This document shows, piece after piece, positions 62,722-64,000 of a stretch of DNA of 64,000 nt (within the stretch, counting starts at the first letter, position 1; every line of letters starts with the position of its first letter). The notes under the pieces were generated by a model. That model did not search any database, was not told the DNA's origin, and saw only the letters and a program-made list of their open reading frames with translations. Position numbers and translations under genes: made by a program. Source of the DNA: Paraburkholderia translucens (GTDB taxonomy: Bacteria > Pseudomonadota > Gammaproteobacteria > Burkholderiales > Burkholderiaceae); assembly GCF_020881035.1 (NCBI RefSeq), contig NZ_JAJITC010000006.1, positions 248,001 through 312,000 of the forward strand, in the 5' to 3' direction.

Positions 62722-62943
62722 TCATGAGCCCGATACGTTTGGTACCGCGGCAAAAGCCTTGAGGATGTCGCGCCAACTGACGATCCCAACCGGCCTGAAC
62801 GCGCTGCCGACAATCACCTGATTCCCGGACCCGCTTTCATCGCGGCTACTTCCGGTGGGCGCCCAACACGGCAGGAAACGTCCCGATGTCATGGCATTGA
62901 CGATTTCCCAGCGGCGCGCGTCGAGCACCCGCTCGCCGCTCAA
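62722..62943 (-). pseudogene. Short frame ending in a CBS-domain-like tail
   Basis: The frame begins with a TTG that overlaps the stop of the LysA-type gene and runs 73 codons. Residues 43-66 (62722-62817) read QVIVG, then RPVGIVSWRDILKAF, the classic last strand and helix of a CBS domain. The first 40 residues resemble nothing and a single half-CBS cannot fold alone. It is probably the 3' relic of a CBS protein or channel. Whether the N-terminal part was once coding is unclear. Confidence 0.5.
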
Positions 62944-64000
62944 GCCGCCGTTTCTTCGAGCCCGAGCAAGTCTTCGAAGCGCTGCCTGCGCCGGATCAAG
63001 CGCACGTTGCCACGCTCGATCAGCACCTCAGGCGCGAGCGGCCGGCTATTATAGTTCGACGACATCGACGCGCCGTACGCGCCCGCGTCATGAAACACGA
63101 TCAGGTCGCCCACTTGCGGCGCGGGCATCGATCGGCTCGTGACGACACCGCCTTCGGCCTGCGTGAACACGTCACCGGCCTCGCACAACGGCCCCGCCAC
63201 GCTGAACGAGCCGAGCGGCGCAGCGCTCGGCGTGCCGTCGCGCCGCAGCACACTGATCTCGTGATGGCTGCCATAGAACGACGGCCTCACGAGATCGTTG
63301 AAGCCCGCGTCGAGCAGCGCGAATTGCCGCGATGGCCGCCGGCTCAGCGCGTGCACCTCGGCGACGAGCACCCCCGACTGCGCGACCAGAAAGCGCCCCG
63401 GTTCGATTTCGAGCCGCACACGATGCCCGACACGCGCCTCGATGCGCCGCCGCGTGTCGTCCCATAGCCGGAAATAATGGGCGGTATCGACGCTCGGCTC
63501 GCCATCGCGATACGGCACCGACAAACCACCGCCTGCGGAAATTGCTTCGATATCCTGACCCAGTTTCGACACCGCATCGACCATCGCATCGCAGACGCGC
63601 GCGAGATGCGCGTAATCGACGCCGGAGCCGATATGCATGTGCAGCCCAACGAGCTTCAGCCGATAGCGTCGCACCAGCTCCAGCGCGCCTGGCAGGTCGT
63701 CGCGCCAGATGCCGTGCTTGCTGTGCTCGCCGCCCGTATTGGTCTTGTTGCTGTGGCCGTGACCGAAGCCGGGGTTGATGCGCAGCCACACGCGATGACC
63801 TTCGCTCGCATGTCGTCCGAGCCGCTCGAGCATGTCGAGGGAGCCGGCGTTGACCGTGACCCGCCGCTCGAGCACCGTGGCGAGCGTCGCATGGTCGAGC
63901 ACGTCGGCGGTGAAGACGACGCCCTCGGGCGCGTCGTGCGACGCCGGCCGAGCCGTAAAACCGGCAGCAAAACTGCGCGCGAGTTCGCCCAGGGAGACTG
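62940..64000 (-). CDS. LysA-type PLP decarboxylase (5' end outside window)
   Basis: From the right edge 353 residues are visible; the PLP lysine and about 60 N-terminal residues lie outside. VNAGSLDMLERLG, GLHMHIGSGVDY (PLP phosphate/His region), SAGGGLSVPYRDGE, LEIEPGRFLVAQ and GPLCEAGDVF (substrate cysteine) identify fold-type III diaminopimelate/ornithine-type decarboxylases. The end IRRRQRFEDLLGLE is typical. It could be lysine-biosynthetic LysA or a siderophore-pathway decarboxylase of the SbnH/PvsE kind; the missing neighbours would decide. The frame starts at the window edge. Confidence 0.88.
   Translation of the reverse strand, partial: VSLGELARSFAAGFTARPASHDAPEGVVFTADVLDHATLATVLERRVTVNAGSLDMLERLGRHASEGHRVWLRINPGFGHGHSNKTNTGGEHSKHGIWRDDLPGALELVRRYRLKLVGLHMHIGSGVDYAHLARVCDAMVDAVSKLGQDIEAISAGGGLSVPYRDGEPSVDTAHYFRLWDDTRRRIEARVGHRVRLEIEPGRFLVAQSGVLVAEVHALSRRPSRQFALLDAGFNDLVRPSFYGSHHEISVLRRDGTPSAAPLGSFSVAGPLCEAGDVFTQAEGGVVTSRSMPAPQVGDLIVFHDAGAYGASMSSNYNSRPLAPEVLIERGNVRLIRRRQRFEDLLGLEETAA

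Noticed and set aside
1..64000. CRISPR arrays, tRNA or rRNA genes, insertion sequences, integrases
   Set aside because: No regularly spaced repeats, tRNA-like arms, transposase or integrase motifs were seen on either strand.

Overview
The window is high-GC chromosomal DNA of a Burkholderia-type betaproteobacterium (Burkholderia/Paraburkholderia/Caballeronia). The evidence is the gene set: a Burkholderiales-type general porin, a persulfide dioxygenase-rhodanese fusion whose rhodanese cysteine falls at residue 314 as I recall it for the characterised Burkholderia phytofirmans enzyme, an ECF sigma factor with two DGPF/YCII proteins, and many regulator-transporter pairs. I saw no rRNA, tRNA, insertion sequence, integrase or CRISPR array. 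It reads as an accessory part of a large replicon built from many short operons.

Layout. 0-8.9 kb: end of a Cys/Met-metabolism PLP enzyme, a Nudix hydrolase, a CHAD protein, a secreted phosphoesterase, a TIGR03118 lipoprotein, an aldo/keto reductase, a zinc alcohol dehydrogenase and a universal stress protein. 9-15.5 kb: an orphan two-partner-secretion-like protein with GLUG repeats, a flavoprotein monooxygenase divergent from a LysR regulator with a textbook LysR box between them, and an EamA exporter behind a near-consensus sigma70 promoter. 15.5-22.8 kb: a persulfide dioxygenase-rhodanese fusion with a 1-Cys peroxiredoxin, a galU gene lacking its 5' third, an MFS transporter, two very small ORFs, a porin with a TTG start and a strong terminator, and an orphan substrate-binding protein. 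22.8-33.4 kb: a zinc-ribbon microprotein, a DHA2 exporter with an AraC/GyrI-like regulator, an MHS transporter, a PQQ-type beta-propeller, two GNAT acetyltransferases, a MocR regulator divergent from one of them, and a VC0807-like gene remnant. 33.5-41.7 kb: a complete RND efflux operon (outer membrane factor, adaptor, pump), then a quinone oxidoreductase, a DUF4337 protein and a LysE exporter.

41.7-52.5 kb: the ECF sigma/DGPF module, a DegP/HtrA-like protease with an unusual active-site neighbour, a minus-strand terminator marking a possible small RNA or attenuated leader, a DOPA dioxygenase-like protein, a HiPIP, and an iron-uptake operon (TonB receptor, PiuC-type hydroxylase, PepSY protein) behind a Fur-like site shared with a divergent aldo/keto reductase. 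52.8-53.7 kb: a short lysozyme-like protein without a signal peptide directly followed by a secreted protein, arranged like a peptidoglycan toxin and its periplasmic immunity protein; this is the best candidate for something undescribed. 53.7-61.2 kb: a four-gene glucose-release-and-oxidation operon (debranching enzyme, GH63-like hydrolase, glucose-6-phosphate dehydrogenase, polyphosphate-glucokinase-like kinase). 61.3-64 kb: a DapA-family lyase/synthase, an entericidin lipoprotein of 44 residues, a CBS-like gene tail, and the 3' part of a LysA-type decarboxylase running off the window.

Starts were moved to the nearest codon with a Shine-Dalgarno sequence or a family-typical N-terminus. All functions are read from motifs by eye; no database search was run.
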